Below are positions 10,500 through 19,328 of a stretch of DNA of 64,000 nt, one piece after another; position 1 is the stretch's first letter, and each line of letters opens with the position of its first letter. Source of the DNA: Chitinophaga varians (GTDB taxonomy: Bacteria; Bacteroidota; Bacteroidia; Chitinophagales; Chitinophagaceae); assembly GCF_012641275.1 (NCBI RefSeq), contig NZ_JABAIA010000001.1, positions 992,001-1,056,000 of the forward strand. Reading direction: 5' to 3'. The position numbers and the translations under genes were made by a program. The notes beneath the pieces were generated by a model that saw only the letters and a program-made list of their open reading frames with translations, did no database searches and was not told where the DNA came from.

Positions 10500-11078
10500 A
10501 TGACCCGGTACGAGCCACCATCTGACGCTGACCTGATAATGTCCCTGCGAGAGGGCAATAGTGGCGCGTTCACTGAAATCTATAACCGTTACTGGAAACA
10601 ACTGCTGGCCATCGCTTATCTCCATAGCAGGGATAAAACCATGGCAGAGGAAATTGTGCAGGAAGTGTTTATCAGCCTGTGGAACAGACGTAACGAGCTG
10701 TACATCGACAACGTAAATGCCTACCTGGCCACAGCCGTGAAATTATCCGTTTTCAAACAACTGGTACGGCAAAAACGCAGAGACGAGATCAAAGAACAGG
10801 TAGCCGTTACAGATACTTCGTCCTTCGATGAAGAACAGATCTACACCCGTTTCCTGCAACAACAGATCAATGGCGTAGTGGAAGTGTTACCGGAAAAATG
10901 CCGCCTCGTATTTAAACTCAGCAGAGAAGAAGGGCTTACTATCCCTGAAGTGGCCCTCCGGATGGGCATTGCAGAGAAAACAGCAGAAGCGCATCTCACC
11001 AAAGCCCTGAAAGTGCTAAAACTCAGGCTGAACCGCCCCTATATCTGGGTACTCCTCCTTATCAAAGCCCTGATGTAA
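10500..11078 (+). CDS. ECF sigma factor, FecI/RpoE type (first of tandem pair)
   Basis: 192 residues from the ATG at 10500; a TTG at 10479 is in frame but less likely. Region 2 is recognisable in FTEIYNRYWKQLLAIAYLHS and AEEIVQEVFISLWNRR. Region 4 is LPEKCRLVFKLSREEGLTIPEVALRMGIAEKTAEAHLTKALKVLK, a helix-turn-helix ending. A hydrophobic C-terminal tail (IWVLLLIKALM) follows, as in many Bacteroidota relatives. Such sigma factors are held by a membrane FecR protein and activate the adjacent SusC/SusD transport genes. Very similar to the sigma gene that follows, so a recent duplication is likely. Confidence 0.88.
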   Translation: MTRYEPPSDADLIMSLREGNSGAFTEIYNRYWKQLLAIAYLHSRDKTMAEEIVQEVFISLWNRRNELYIDNVNAYLATAVKLSVFKQLVRQKRRDEIKEQVAVTDTSSFDEEQIYTRFLQQQINGVVEVLPEKCRLVFKLSREEGLTIPEVALRMGIAEKTAEAHLTKALKVLKLRLNRPYIWVLLLIKALM

Positions 11079-11103
11079 AAGGCCCCAAAAAAATTTCTAC
11101 CGG

Positions 11104-11145
11104 CACTAAGGGTAAAGGCCACCCTTATGGTACATACTCTTGTAA
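11104..11145 (+). promoter_or_regulatory. Repeated ECF-type promoter-like motif, copy 1
   Basis: CACTAAGGGTAAA (11104-11116), GGTACAT (11129-11135) and TGTAA (11141-11145) recur in the same order and nearly the same spacing at 11838-11876. Copy 1 lies just after the first sigma gene and before the second; copy 2 just after the second sigma gene and before fecR. They are probably promoters or operator elements read by these sigma factors (inference). Confidence 0.45.
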
Positions 11146-11243
11146 CCATCCATCCATGTTATGAACAACAGCGTATCTACCCGCCGCGGGAAAGATGTAT
11201 ACAGTTATGCCAACAAGCCTGGTGAGGGAGACCGGTCTGTCAC

Positions 11244-11825
11244 ATGAAAGAACGCCGGCCACCATCAGACGCCGATATCATGATGTCCCTGCGCAGGGAC
11301 AACGGGCACGCTTTTGCCGAAATTTATAACCGTTACTGGAAAACATTGCTGGCCATCGCCTATCATCATTGCAGGGACAAAACACTTGCGGAAGAAATTG
11401 TACAGGAAGTATTCATCGGCCTTTGGAACAGACGCCATAAAAAAGATATTGATAATATTGAAGCTTACCTGGCCACCGCCGTGAAGTTATCTGTCTTTAA
11501 ACAGTACCTGCGGCAGAAACGAAGAACAGCCATCATAGAACAGACCACCGCCACGATAGTGTCCACACAGGAAGAAGAAAAAATCTATACCAGGCTGCTA
11601 CAGCAACAAATTAACAACATCGTGGAAACATTGCCTTCGCAATGCCGGCTGGTATTCCGCCTGAGCAGAACGGAAGGCCTGACGATACCCGAGATAGCGA
11701 ACCAGCTGGGCATCGCGGGAAAAACCGCGGAAGCCCATCTCACCAAGGCTTTAAAGGTACTGAAGCTGAAACTGAACCGGCCCTGTCTGTGGTTGCTCCT
11801 GCTGGCGCAATTCTTTATACAATAA
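11244..11825 (+). CDS. ECF sigma factor, FecI/RpoE type (second of tandem pair)
   Basis: 193 residues starting at MKERRPPSDADIMMSLRRDN. It is a close paralogue of the sigma factor at 10500; long identical runs include EIYNRYWK, AEEIVQEVFI, YLATAVKLSVFKQ and AEAHLTKALKVLKL. It has the same region 2, region 4 and hydrophobic C-terminus. It directly precedes fecR and is the one whose position matches the normal sigma-antisigma pair. The tandem arrangement implies either a dosage or specificity split, or a duplication on its way to loss. Confidence 0.88.
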   Translation: MKERRPPSDADIMMSLRRDNGHAFAEIYNRYWKTLLAIAYHHCRDKTLAEEIVQEVFIGLWNRRHKKDIDNIEAYLATAVKLSVFKQYLRQKRRTAIIEQTTATIVSTQEEEKIYTRLLQQQINNIVETLPSQCRLVFRLSRTEGLTIPEIANQLGIAGKTAEAHLTKALKVLKLKLNRPCLWLLLLAQFFIQ

Positions 11826-11837
11826 AATTATGTCACC

Positions 11838-11876
11838 CACTAAGGGTAAAACAATACTTGTGGTACATCTCTGTAT
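11838..11876 (+). promoter_or_regulatory. Repeated ECF-type promoter-like motif, copy 2
   Basis: CACTAAGGGTAAA (11838-11850), GGTACAT (11862-11868) and TGTATAA (from 11872) repeat the elements of copy 1 at 11104, one base closer in the first gap. It ends about 20 bases before the fecR start codon. If it is a promoter, fecR and the SusC/D genes behind it would be under control of the sigma factor itself. Confidence 0.45.
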
Positions 11877-11894
11877 AACGATAAACCTTACACG

Positions 11895-13058
11895 TTGAAG
11901 GACAACATACATCAACTCATTGAAAAATACCTCGACGGCAGTATTACGCCGGCAGAAGAGGCTGCGCTCATGGCCTGGTACCAGGAACATAATCAAACGG
12001 ATATCGAATGGGTGTCTGACAATGCAGATGAGGAAGAACAGGTGCGCCTGCGTATGCTGACGCGCCTGGGCCGGCAAATCAATATACCGGCAGCGCCGCC
12101 GGTCCGCCGTAAGCGAATGGCATACTACCTTTCGGCCGCCGCAGCAGTGCTGCTGTTACTGGGTTTCGCCGGATATTATTACTTCGCGCAGGTACATGCC
12201 CCTGCACATCCGGCCAATACAACACTGGCCTCTAAAGATATCGGTCCCGGCGGTAACAAGGCCGTGCTCACACTTGCCAACGGCGACAAGGTGGTACTGG
12301 AGGAGGTACAGAATGGCGTCATATCGCGGCAGGGCAATGCCTCCGTCAATAAAACAGATAGTGGCCGGCTCTCCTACCAGGTAACAGACAACGGCGCCTC
12401 CGCTGTGGTTTACAATACCCTTACCACGCCCTATGGCGGCCAGTACCAGATAACCCTGCAGGACGGCACTAAAGTATGGCTCAATGCCGGTTCCTCGCTG
12501 CGTTTTCCGGCTTCTTTCGCCGGCAACGAAAGGAACGTTACGCTCACTGGTGAAGCTTATTTTGAAGTGGCCAAAGATAAAGCCAGGCCTTTCCTGGTGA
12601 CAACCACCACCGGCTCCGAAACGCCTATGACGGTGAAAGTACTGGGCACACACTTCAATATCAACGCTTATCCCGATGAACAACAAAATACCGTCACCCT
12701 GCTGGAAGGCGCCGTAAAAGTGGACTATGGCCCGTCCAACGCGCTGCTGGCGCCTGGCAAAGAAGCCATCTTAAACAAAACCACCGGCAGGCTGCATACC
12801 GCCGATGGCGACACAGAATCAGCCATAGCCTGGAAAAACGGCTACTTCATATTTGACAACGAAAAAGTAGAAAGCATCATGCGACAGATCAGTCGCTGGT
12901 ACGACGTGGAAATCACCTATCAGGGCGATGTTTCCCGCAAAGCTATCGGTGGTAGCCTGTCCCGTTCAAAAAATGTGTCCGAAGTATTAAATATGCTGGA
13001 ATTAACCGGTACTGTTCACTTTAAAACCAATGGAAGGAGGATCATCGTTATGCCATAA
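11895..13058 (+). CDS. FecR-family anti-sigma factor with DUF4974 domain
   Basis: 387 residues. The start is a TTG at 11895: no in-frame ATG exists between the upstream stop (11847) and the conserved N-terminus IHQLIEKYLDGSITPAEEAAL. The N-terminal ~70 residues are the cytoplasmic sigma-binding part. A transmembrane helix lies at about residues 76-98. The periplasmic FecR domain follows (GGQYQITLQDGTKVWLNAGSSLRFP, then GEAYFEVAKD). The C-terminal DUF4974 domain ends in GRRIIVMP. It transmits the state of the SusC-type receptor across the inner membrane to the ECF sigma factor. Part of the PUL operon. Confidence 0.9.
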   Translation: MKDNIHQLIEKYLDGSITPAEEAALMAWYQEHNQTDIEWVSDNADEEEQVRLRMLTRLGRQINIPAAPPVRRKRMAYYLSAAAAVLLLLGFAGYYYFAQVHAPAHPANTTLASKDIGPGGNKAVLTLANGDKVVLEEVQNGVISRQGNASVNKTDSGRLSYQVTDNGASAVVYNTLTTPYGGQYQITLQDGTKVWLNAGSSLRFPASFAGNERNVTLTGEAYFEVAKDKARPFLVTTTTGSETPMTVKVLGTHFNINAYPDEQQNTVTLLEGAVKVDYGPSNALLAPGKEAILNKTTGRLHTADGDTESAIAWKNGYFIFDNEKVESIMRQISRWYDVEITYQGDVSRKAIGGSLSRSKNVSEVLNMLELTGTVHFKTNGRRIIVMP

Positions 13059-13086
13059 AACACCTGCACACACAGGCAGCTATAAA

Positions 13087-13120
13087 AAACCGGGAGTGTT
13101 CCCGCACCCCCGGCCGGTTT
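13087..13120 (+). terminator. Possible attenuating hairpin between fecR and susC
   Basis: Outer arms AAACCGG (13087-13093) and CCGGTTT (13114-13120), with a nested CGGGA/TCCCG pair. It sits in the 137-base gap between fecR and the SusC gene. No long T-run follows, so it may slow or partly stop transcription rather than end it, or protect the 5' end of the susC message. Confidence 0.35.
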
Positions 13121-13195
13121 GAGCTTACCTGTGAAAAACAAGTTTCAATCGCTACTGTCATCACAGTTTTTATTAAACACAAACATCCAAATGTA

Positions 13196-16100
13196 ATGAA
13201 ATTTTACATACCTGTCGTGCGCCCTGACAGAGCCGGCGTCACGTGCAAAAAAATTCTGTTGATAATGAAACTGACCGTCGTTTTAATGATCACAGCGTTA
13301 TTGGAAGTCAGTGCCACCAGCTATGCACAAAAGGTGACATTATCTGCCAAACAAATCTCCCTCCGCGATGTATTCCGTCAGATTCGCAAACAAACTGCCT
13401 ACAACGTATTATGGAACGTTGATATCCTGCAAGACGCCAAACCGGTAGAGATACAAGCTACCAATGCCAGCGTGGAAGATGTGCTGAAACAGTGTTTCGC
13501 CCATCAGCCCTATACCTATGCTATTCATCAGAATACGATCGTCATCACCCGAACAACAACAACAACAACAACGGTTATCTCCATTACCATCAAAGGCCGC
13601 GTAACGGACGTGAACAACCACCCCCTGCCCGGGGTGGCCGTCAGGCTTAAAGGCTCACAAGCCGGCACCACCACCCTGGCTGATGGCACTTATACACTCA
13701 CTGTGCCTGATGCAGGCGGGATATTGTTATTCAACTACATGGGCTATACACCCAAGGAAGTGGCTGTTAATGGGCAGACTGTTATCAATGTGCAGCTGGA
13801 ACAAACCTCGTCGCAGCTGAATGAAGTAGTGGTGGCCTATGGTAAACAAAGCACCCGCGAAATAGTAGGCTCCGTGGCCAAACTGTCGGCCGTTGATATC
13901 AAAGACCAGCCCACCGGCACTTTCGCGGAAAGATTACAGGGCAAACTGCCTGGCGTACAGGTAGCGCAAACCACCGGCAGGCCAGGACAGGGAATGGACC
14001 TCCGCATCCGCGGCGCCGCCTCCCTCACGTCCAGCGTGCGGCCACTGATAGTAGTGGACGGGCAGCCTATGACGGGCAATCCCGATGCTATCAATAACAT
14101 CAACCCGGACGAGATAGAATCTTTCACCGTATTGAAAGATGCCTCCTCTACGGCGTTGTACGGCTCCCGCGCGGCCAACGGCGTAGTGATAATCACCACC
14201 AAAAGAGGCAAAGCCGGCGCTACACAAATCAATTTCAACTCCTATTACGGCACCGCCTCGCTGATGCGGGAACTGATACCACCTGTCATGAACGCCACTC
14301 AGCTGGCCACCTACATGAAAGGTTTTTATGAAGACAAAATCAAGTACGAAGGTTATACCGGCGGCATCCCCGCAGTATATCAAAACCCGGAACAATACGG
14401 CAAAGGCACCGACTGGTTCAGCGTACTCACCAGAAACGCACCGGTGCAAAATTACAGCCTGTCCGTCAGCGCCGGCAATGAGAAAGCCGCTGTCAGCGTG
14501 GTGGGTGGCTATTTTGATCAACAGGGCATTTTGCTCAACACCGGCTACAAACGTTTCGCCCTGCGCGTGAACGGCGATTTCAACCCGTCCAAAAGAATAA
14601 AAATCGGCGTGGGCGTAGCACCGTCCCTGCAACTGGAACACAACAACCGCCAGGGCGCTGGCTTTAACGTGGACGGACAACGGGCCATTTTTGCGTCCGC
14701 CTCCATGATGCCGACCATGGGCTCTCCTTACAATCCTGACGGTTCACTGGCACTGGGCATCTCAGGCTTCACCAACCAGTTTGTATGGGCCAACCCGCTG
14801 CGTCAGTTGCTCGAAATAAAAGACGATGCCAACCGCCTGCGTTTACTCGCCAACATATTCACCGAAGTAAAACTGACAGACCACCTCACCTTCCGCACAT
14901 CCGGCAGCACCGATATCTCCAGCATGACCCGCAACAGGTTTATCCCTTCTACTTCTATCGGCGGCTTCAATGCCCTGCCTATTGAGAACGCGCCGCCGGG
15001 CAACAACTCCGCCCTGGGCGAAACCAGCGTTAACAACGATTACTCCTGGCTCAACGAAAATACACTGAACTACCGCCAACAGTTTGGTAAAGACCATTCA
15101 CTGGACTTATTAGGCGGTTTTACCATACAGCGGTCCACCGGGTTTGCCAGTGATGTGGTAGGCCGCGACTACCCGGACAACAGCATTCCCTACCTCAGCG
15201 CCGCTACCCGCTTCACTACCAACACCTCCAGCGCCGCCGCCTGGACAATGGCATCCCTCCTTGGCCGTTTGAACTATAGCTATAAAGACCGCTACATGTT
15301 ACAGGCCACCATCAGAAGAGATGGCTCCTCCCGTTTCGGTGACCAGAACAAATGGGGCACCTTCCCGTCTGTAGGTGCAAGCTGGATCGTAAGCGATGAA
15401 TCTTTCCTTAAAAACATGCCTGTGCTGAGCCTCCTGAAAGTAAGGGCCACCTACGGTTTGACAGGCATGAACGAGATCGGCAACTATACTACAGTGGCCG
15501 GCATAGGAAACGCCAACTATGTTTTTCCTGGTGGCCTCGCTCCGGGCAAAGTGCAAAACAGCCTGGGCAACCAAAGCCTTTCCTGGGAACGTAACCGGCA
15601 GTTTGACGCCGGCATTGACATCGGGTTGTTTGACGGAAGGGTCAATCTGACTTATGACTACTACAATAAACTGACGGCAGGACTGTTGTTTATATTGCCC
15701 GTTCCTCAGTCATCCGGGTTTTCTACCGTGCAGGACAACCTCGGCGATATCAGCCAGTGGGGACATGAAATTATCGTCAGCACCAAAAACATGGTGGGCA
15801 AATTTAAATGGAACACCGACTTTAACATCTCTTTCAACAGAAATGTGGTTAAACGGATCGGTCTCAACAACATTTCTTTCGCGGACAATCCTACTACCAC
15901 CTTGTCAGAGTTCACCGACTACCGCACACTGGTAGGCAAACCTGTAGGACAGTTCTACGGTTACATCTTTGACGGCATCTTCAAAAACCAGGCAGAAGCC
16001 GATGCCGGGCCTAAATATTACGGAACTGGCACCACTACCCTCTCCCAGGCCGGCACCGTACGGTTCAAAGACCTGAACGGCGATGGTAAAATCACTTTCC

Positions 16101-16633
16101 CTGAAGACCAGACCGTCATTGGCGATCCTAATCCGAAGTTCATTTTTGGTTTAACAAACACCTTCCAGTACCAACATTTCGATATGAGCATTGCCATCTC
16201 AGGCACTTATGGCAACAAGCTGAAAAATGGTATGCAGGAAAGCACCTACAACCTGGACGGTGTGTTCAATGGCCCGCCCGAACTGCTCGATCGCTGGCGC
16301 TCGGAAGACAATCCCGGAAATGGCCGCGTAGCAAGGACCTTAGCCAACACCACCGCCGCCTACCGTACAGACAATACACTGTTTATTCACGATGCTTCAC
16401 ATCTCACCATCAATAATATCGCGCTGGGATATACGCTGACGAAATTCAGAACACCTGCTATCAAAAGTTTAAGGATATACGCTTCCGCTCAAAACGTGTA
16501 CATCTTCACCAGCTATCCCGGCAACCCGGAAGTAAGCGCCGGCGGACTGGCATATGTAACACAGCAGGGGCAAGACCTGGGGGCTTATCCACTGCAACGG
16601 ACCTTCACGTTTGGTTTGAACCTTGGCCTTTAA
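13196..16633 (+). CDS. SusC/RagA-type TonB-dependent outer membrane receptor with STN domain
   Basis: 1145 residues. A long N-terminal signal region ends at SYAQ (about residue 45). An STN (secretin/TonB short N-terminal) domain follows at about residues 46-118, which marks it as a receptor that signals to FecR. A Thr-rich linker encoded by ACA repeats comes next, then a CarboxypepD_reg-like domain (about 131-215, ITIKGRVTDVNNHPLPGV). The plug carries LKDASSTALYGSRAANGVV, a SusC signature, and the rest is the beta barrel, ending aromatic-rich in FTFGLNLGL. It imports an oligosaccharide captured by the SusD partner. The SusD gene begins 12 bases later. Confidence 0.93.
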   Translation: MKFYIPVVRPDRAGVTCKKILLIMKLTVVLMITALLEVSATSYAQKVTLSAKQISLRDVFRQIRKQTAYNVLWNVDILQDAKPVEIQATNASVEDVLKQCFAHQPYTYAIHQNTIVITRTTTTTTTVISITIKGRVTDVNNHPLPGVAVRLKGSQAGTTTLADGTYTLTVPDAGGILLFNYMGYTPKEVAVNGQTVINVQLEQTSSQLNEVVVAYGKQSTREIVGSVAKLSAVDIKDQPTGTFAERLQGKLPGVQVAQTTGRPGQGMDLRIRGAASLTSSVRPLIVVDGQPMTGNPDAINNINPDEIESFTVLKDASSTALYGSRAANGVVIITTKRGKAGATQINFNSYYGTASLMRELIPPVMNATQLATYMKGFYEDKIKYEGYTGGIPAVYQNPEQYGKGTDWFSVLTRNAPVQNYSLSVSAGNEKAAVSVVGGYFDQQGILLNTGYKRFALRVNGDFNPSKRIKIGVGVAPSLQLEHNNRQGAGFNVDGQRAIFASASMMPTMGSPYNPDGSLALGISGFTNQFVWANPLRQLLEIKDDANRLRLLANIFTEVKLTDHLTFRTSGSTDISSMTRNRFIPSTSIGGFNALPIENAPPGNNSALGETSVNNDYSWLNENTLNYRQQFGKDHSLDLLGGFTIQRSTGFASDVVGRDYPDNSIPYLSAATRFTTNTSSAAAWTMASLLGRLNYSYKDRYMLQATIRRDGSSRFGDQNKWGTFPSVGASWIVSDESFLKNMPVLSLLKVRATYGLTGMNEIGNYTTVAGIGNANYVFPGGLAPGKVQNSLGNQSLSWERNRQFDAGIDIGLFDGRVNLTYDYYNKLTAGLLFILPVPQSSGFSTVQDNLGDISQWGHEIIVSTKNMVGKFKWNTDFNISFNRNVVKRIGLNNISFADNPTTTLSEFTDYRTLVGKPVGQFYGYIFDGIFKNQAEADAGPKYYGTGTTTLSQAGTVRFKDLNGDGKITFPEDQTVIGDPNPKFIFGLTNTFQYQHFDMSIAISGTYGNKLKNGMQESTYNLDGVFNGPPELLDRWRSEDNPGNGRVARTLANTTAAYRTDNTLFIHDASHLTINNIALGYTLTKFRTPAIKSLRIYASAQNVYIFTSYPGNPEVSAGGLAYVTQQGQDLGAYPLQRTFTFGLNLGL

Positions 16634-16645
16634 AAATCAGCAAAA

Positions 16646-18202
16646 ATGAAAAAGATTTCCTGTTATATATTAGTCACACTGAGTCTGGCAGCAACGTCCT
16701 GTAAAAAGTTCCTTAGCGAAAACGATCCCAACAGGACCACGCTGGGGAGTTATTTCAAAAACCAGAACGATTTTGATCTCGCTGTCAACGGCGCCTATAA
16801 CCAGCTGCGCGGTCTTTATAATAACAAAAGCGCGTGGGTGATGGGAGAAATGCGGTCCGATAACACCCATTACGATTATAAATCTTCCGATCAGGCGGTA
16901 GCTACCGTGAACCGCTATAACGTGGCGGATTTCCTGGATGATAAATACAACAACCAGACACCCGGGAAATGGAATGCCGGTTTCAATGCCATTTCCGCCG
17001 TTAATGTGATCATGGACCATATTGATGACATCCAGCTGTCCGAATCAGCACGTAATTCCATTGTAGGGCAGGTAAAATTTATCCGCGCCCTCGCTTATTT
17101 CGACCTGGTGCGTTTCTACGGCGGACTGCCCATTTACAAACGGGCGCCGCTTACCCGTGAGGAGACTTATATTCCGCGTGCCTCTGTGCAGGAAGTATAT
17201 GACCTGATCGTTGCCGATGCCACCGATGCCGCCACCAAACTGTCTGCCACAACGTTTCCGCAGACCGGCCGCGCTACCAAAGGCGCCGCACTCACGCTGC
17301 TCGGCGACGTATACCTTAGCCTGAAAAAATACGACCAGGCAGAAGCTGCGTTGAAACAAGTGACAGCCATGGGATACTCTTTGTTTCAAAACTACGGAGA
17401 TGCGTTCCAGTTAAACAACAAAAACGGCAAGGAGTCCATCTTTGAAATACAGTTCAACACCGGCCTGGCTATACCGCAGGCCAATGTTGACGCTTCTGTT
17501 TACAACTTCCTGCCGCGCATGGCCAACACCACCGTAGTGACCGGCGTTAACTACAACAGCATCACCAATACCGGCGGTTTTAATACGCCCACGCAAGACC
17601 TGATCAGCGCTTTCGAAGCAGGCGACCAACGCCTCGATGCCTCCATTGCTATAGCAGAAGGCACTTTCAACGCCACAGATGACTTTACTGCCACCGCCGT
17701 GAAGTCCGCTGTCAACTACACACCGCCCGCCGGCAAAGTAGGACGACCGTTCCCGAAGAAATTCCTGCACGCGCATACCATCGGCAATCAAACCAACGAC
17801 AACTGGCCGGTTTACCGTTATTCGGAAGTACTGCTCCTGCTGGCGGAAAGCCTCAACCAGCAAGGCAAATCAGGCGAAGCGCTAACATACCTGAACATGG
17901 TCAGACAACGCGCCTTCGGCGATGCCCTGCACAATATCACCACCACAGACCAGACCGCATTACAGACAGTGCTGCTGAAAGAAAGAAGAGTGGAGCTGGC
18001 CTTCGAAAATAAACGCTGGCTCGATCTGGTACGCACAGGCAACGCAATAACTGTGATGAACGACTTCGGCGTGAAACAAAAAGCACAGTACAGCTACCTT
18101 CAATCGGGAAGTTACAACGTCACGCAAAACAGGCTGTTGTTCCCCATCCCGAACGCAGAGATGCTGCTGAATGATAAACTCACACAAAACCCTGGTTACT
18201 AA
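16646..18202 (+). CDS. SusD/RagB-type outer membrane lipoprotein
   Basis: 518 residues with a lipoprotein signal (AATSC, Cys at about residue 19). TPR-like helices typical of SusD appear in VKFIRALAYFDLVRFYGGLP and GRATKGAALTLLGDVYLSLKKY. The C-terminal RagB/SusD domain contains YRYSEVLLLLAESLNQQGKSG and KERRVELAFENKRWLDLVRTG. It forms the lid of the SusC transporter and binds the glycan at the cell surface. Directly follows susC and precedes two DUF6528-like lipoproteins. Confidence 0.93.
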   Translation: MKKISCYILVTLSLAATSCKKFLSENDPNRTTLGSYFKNQNDFDLAVNGAYNQLRGLYNNKSAWVMGEMRSDNTHYDYKSSDQAVATVNRYNVADFLDDKYNNQTPGKWNAGFNAISAVNVIMDHIDDIQLSESARNSIVGQVKFIRALAYFDLVRFYGGLPIYKRAPLTREETYIPRASVQEVYDLIVADATDAATKLSATTFPQTGRATKGAALTLLGDVYLSLKKYDQAEAALKQVTAMGYSLFQNYGDAFQLNNKNGKESIFEIQFNTGLAIPQANVDASVYNFLPRMANTTVVTGVNYNSITNTGGFNTPTQDLISAFEAGDQRLDASIAIAEGTFNATDDFTATAVKSAVNYTPPAGKVGRPFPKKFLHAHTIGNQTNDNWPVYRYSEVLLLLAESLNQQGKSGEALTYLNMVRQRAFGDALHNITTTDQTALQTVLLKERRVELAFENKRWLDLVRTGNAITVMNDFGVKQKAQYSYLQSGSYNVTQNRLLFPIPNAEMLLNDKLTQNPGY

Positions 18203-18217
18203 CTAAAACTCACCCAC

Positions 18218-19324
18218 ATGAAAAAGATCATGATGAAGGCAGGAAACCCCTGCCTTAAGTCTTCCTGTGTTCATTGGACAGTGTCAGTATTGGTTTTATT
18301 CACCCTCTCCTGCTCACGGCAGCAGGAACAGCTACAACCCGAAAACAAAACAACCACAGCGGAAGATGGCCGGCAGGCACAGACCGAAGCCACCTGCTGC
18401 TGGGTAGCCATCACCAATCAGGCTACCAAAAAAATTGAAGTGTACGATCCCGCGGATGCTTCCTGGACTACCGCCAAATGGTCGTGGATGCCCACCACCG
18501 CGCTTTCGTATAATGCTACCAGTGAGATACCCCTCTGGGAAGCACCTACCGATATCAAAGTGCGGAACAACGCTATTTTCGACAATACCGCACAGGTGAT
18601 CACCGCCACCTCCTACCGGCTGGCCACTATTGCCCGATACACGGGCACGGGCACACGCGGGCAGAAACTGTGGGTGATGGGATTTAATGACACCACCAGC
18701 CTGCATGCAATGGAGATACTGCCTGACGGCAACTGCGTTGTGGCCAGCGCCGGCAAAGAATGGCCACAGGGCTGGATACGCATTTACTCTTCCTCACAGC
18801 CGGTGCCCAACCACGGCGTTAATACACAATACTATTTCCCTGCGGCACACGCAGTGCTGTGGGACAATACCCACCAGGTGCTCTGGGCGCTGGGCAATCA
18901 GCTGAGAAAATACGGTTATAACACGCCCAACTCCGGTGGCAGTACCACCAATCCTAAGCTGGAGTTGCTGGTCACCTACAACGTGTTACCCTCTGCATGG
19001 GGCCACGATCTCTCCGCCGATGTGAACAATCCCGACCAGCTGCTGCTGTCCACTAACGGTGGCGTATATATCTTCCATGTGTCCAACGGTACTTTCAGCA
19101 GTATGCCGGGAGCGGCCCAACAAACTTTTGTGAAAGCCATCAGCAGTCAGCCCGGACAGAACACCCTGGTGGAAACACGGCCCAGCAGCGGTTGCACTAT
19201 CAACTCCTGGTGCACTTCCGTGGTCAATTTCTACAATGCTTCCAATGGAAACGCTACCGGTTCGCGTACAGTAAGCGGTTCCGCTATCTACAAAGCAAAA
19301 ACTTTCGACCCAAATTACTATTGA
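18218..19324 (+). CDS. DUF6528-like lipoprotein, probable beta-propeller (copy 1)
   Basis: 368 residues; signal peptide ending in FTLSC. Repeated blade-like motifs (WSWMPTTAL, HAMEILPDGNCVVASA, AHAVLWDNTHQVLWALG, WGHDLSADVNNPDQLLLST) match the DUF6528 family as I recall it; function is not established. It is a paralogue of the next gene, with the same order of motifs. Position right after susD suggests a surface-exposed glycan-binding or processing protein of this PUL. Three Cys near the C-terminus (SGCTINSWCTS region) and a CC pair near the N-terminus could form disulfides. Confidence 0.72.
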   Translation: MKKIMMKAGNPCLKSSCVHWTVSVLVLFTLSCSRQQEQLQPENKTTTAEDGRQAQTEATCCWVAITNQATKKIEVYDPADASWTTAKWSWMPTTALSYNATSEIPLWEAPTDIKVRNNAIFDNTAQVITATSYRLATIARYTGTGTRGQKLWVMGFNDTTSLHAMEILPDGNCVVASAGKEWPQGWIRIYSSSQPVPNHGVNTQYYFPAAHAVLWDNTHQVLWALGNQLRKYGYNTPNSGGSTTNPKLELLVTYNVLPSAWGHDLSADVNNPDQLLLSTNGGVYIFHVSNGTFSSMPGAAQQTFVKAISSQPGQNTLVETRPSSGCTINSWCTSVVNFYNASNGNATGSRTVSGSAIYKAKTFDPNYY

Positions 19325-19328
19325 TATC

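Noticed and set aside
13552..13572. ACA trinucleotide run as a phase-variation tract in susC
   Set aside because: A trinucleotide change keeps the frame; it only lengthens a Thr linker between the STN and CarboxypepD-like domains.
14328..14570. Short internal ORFs inside susC and susD
   Set aside because: They lie wholly inside strong coding sequence in another frame and show no independent signals.
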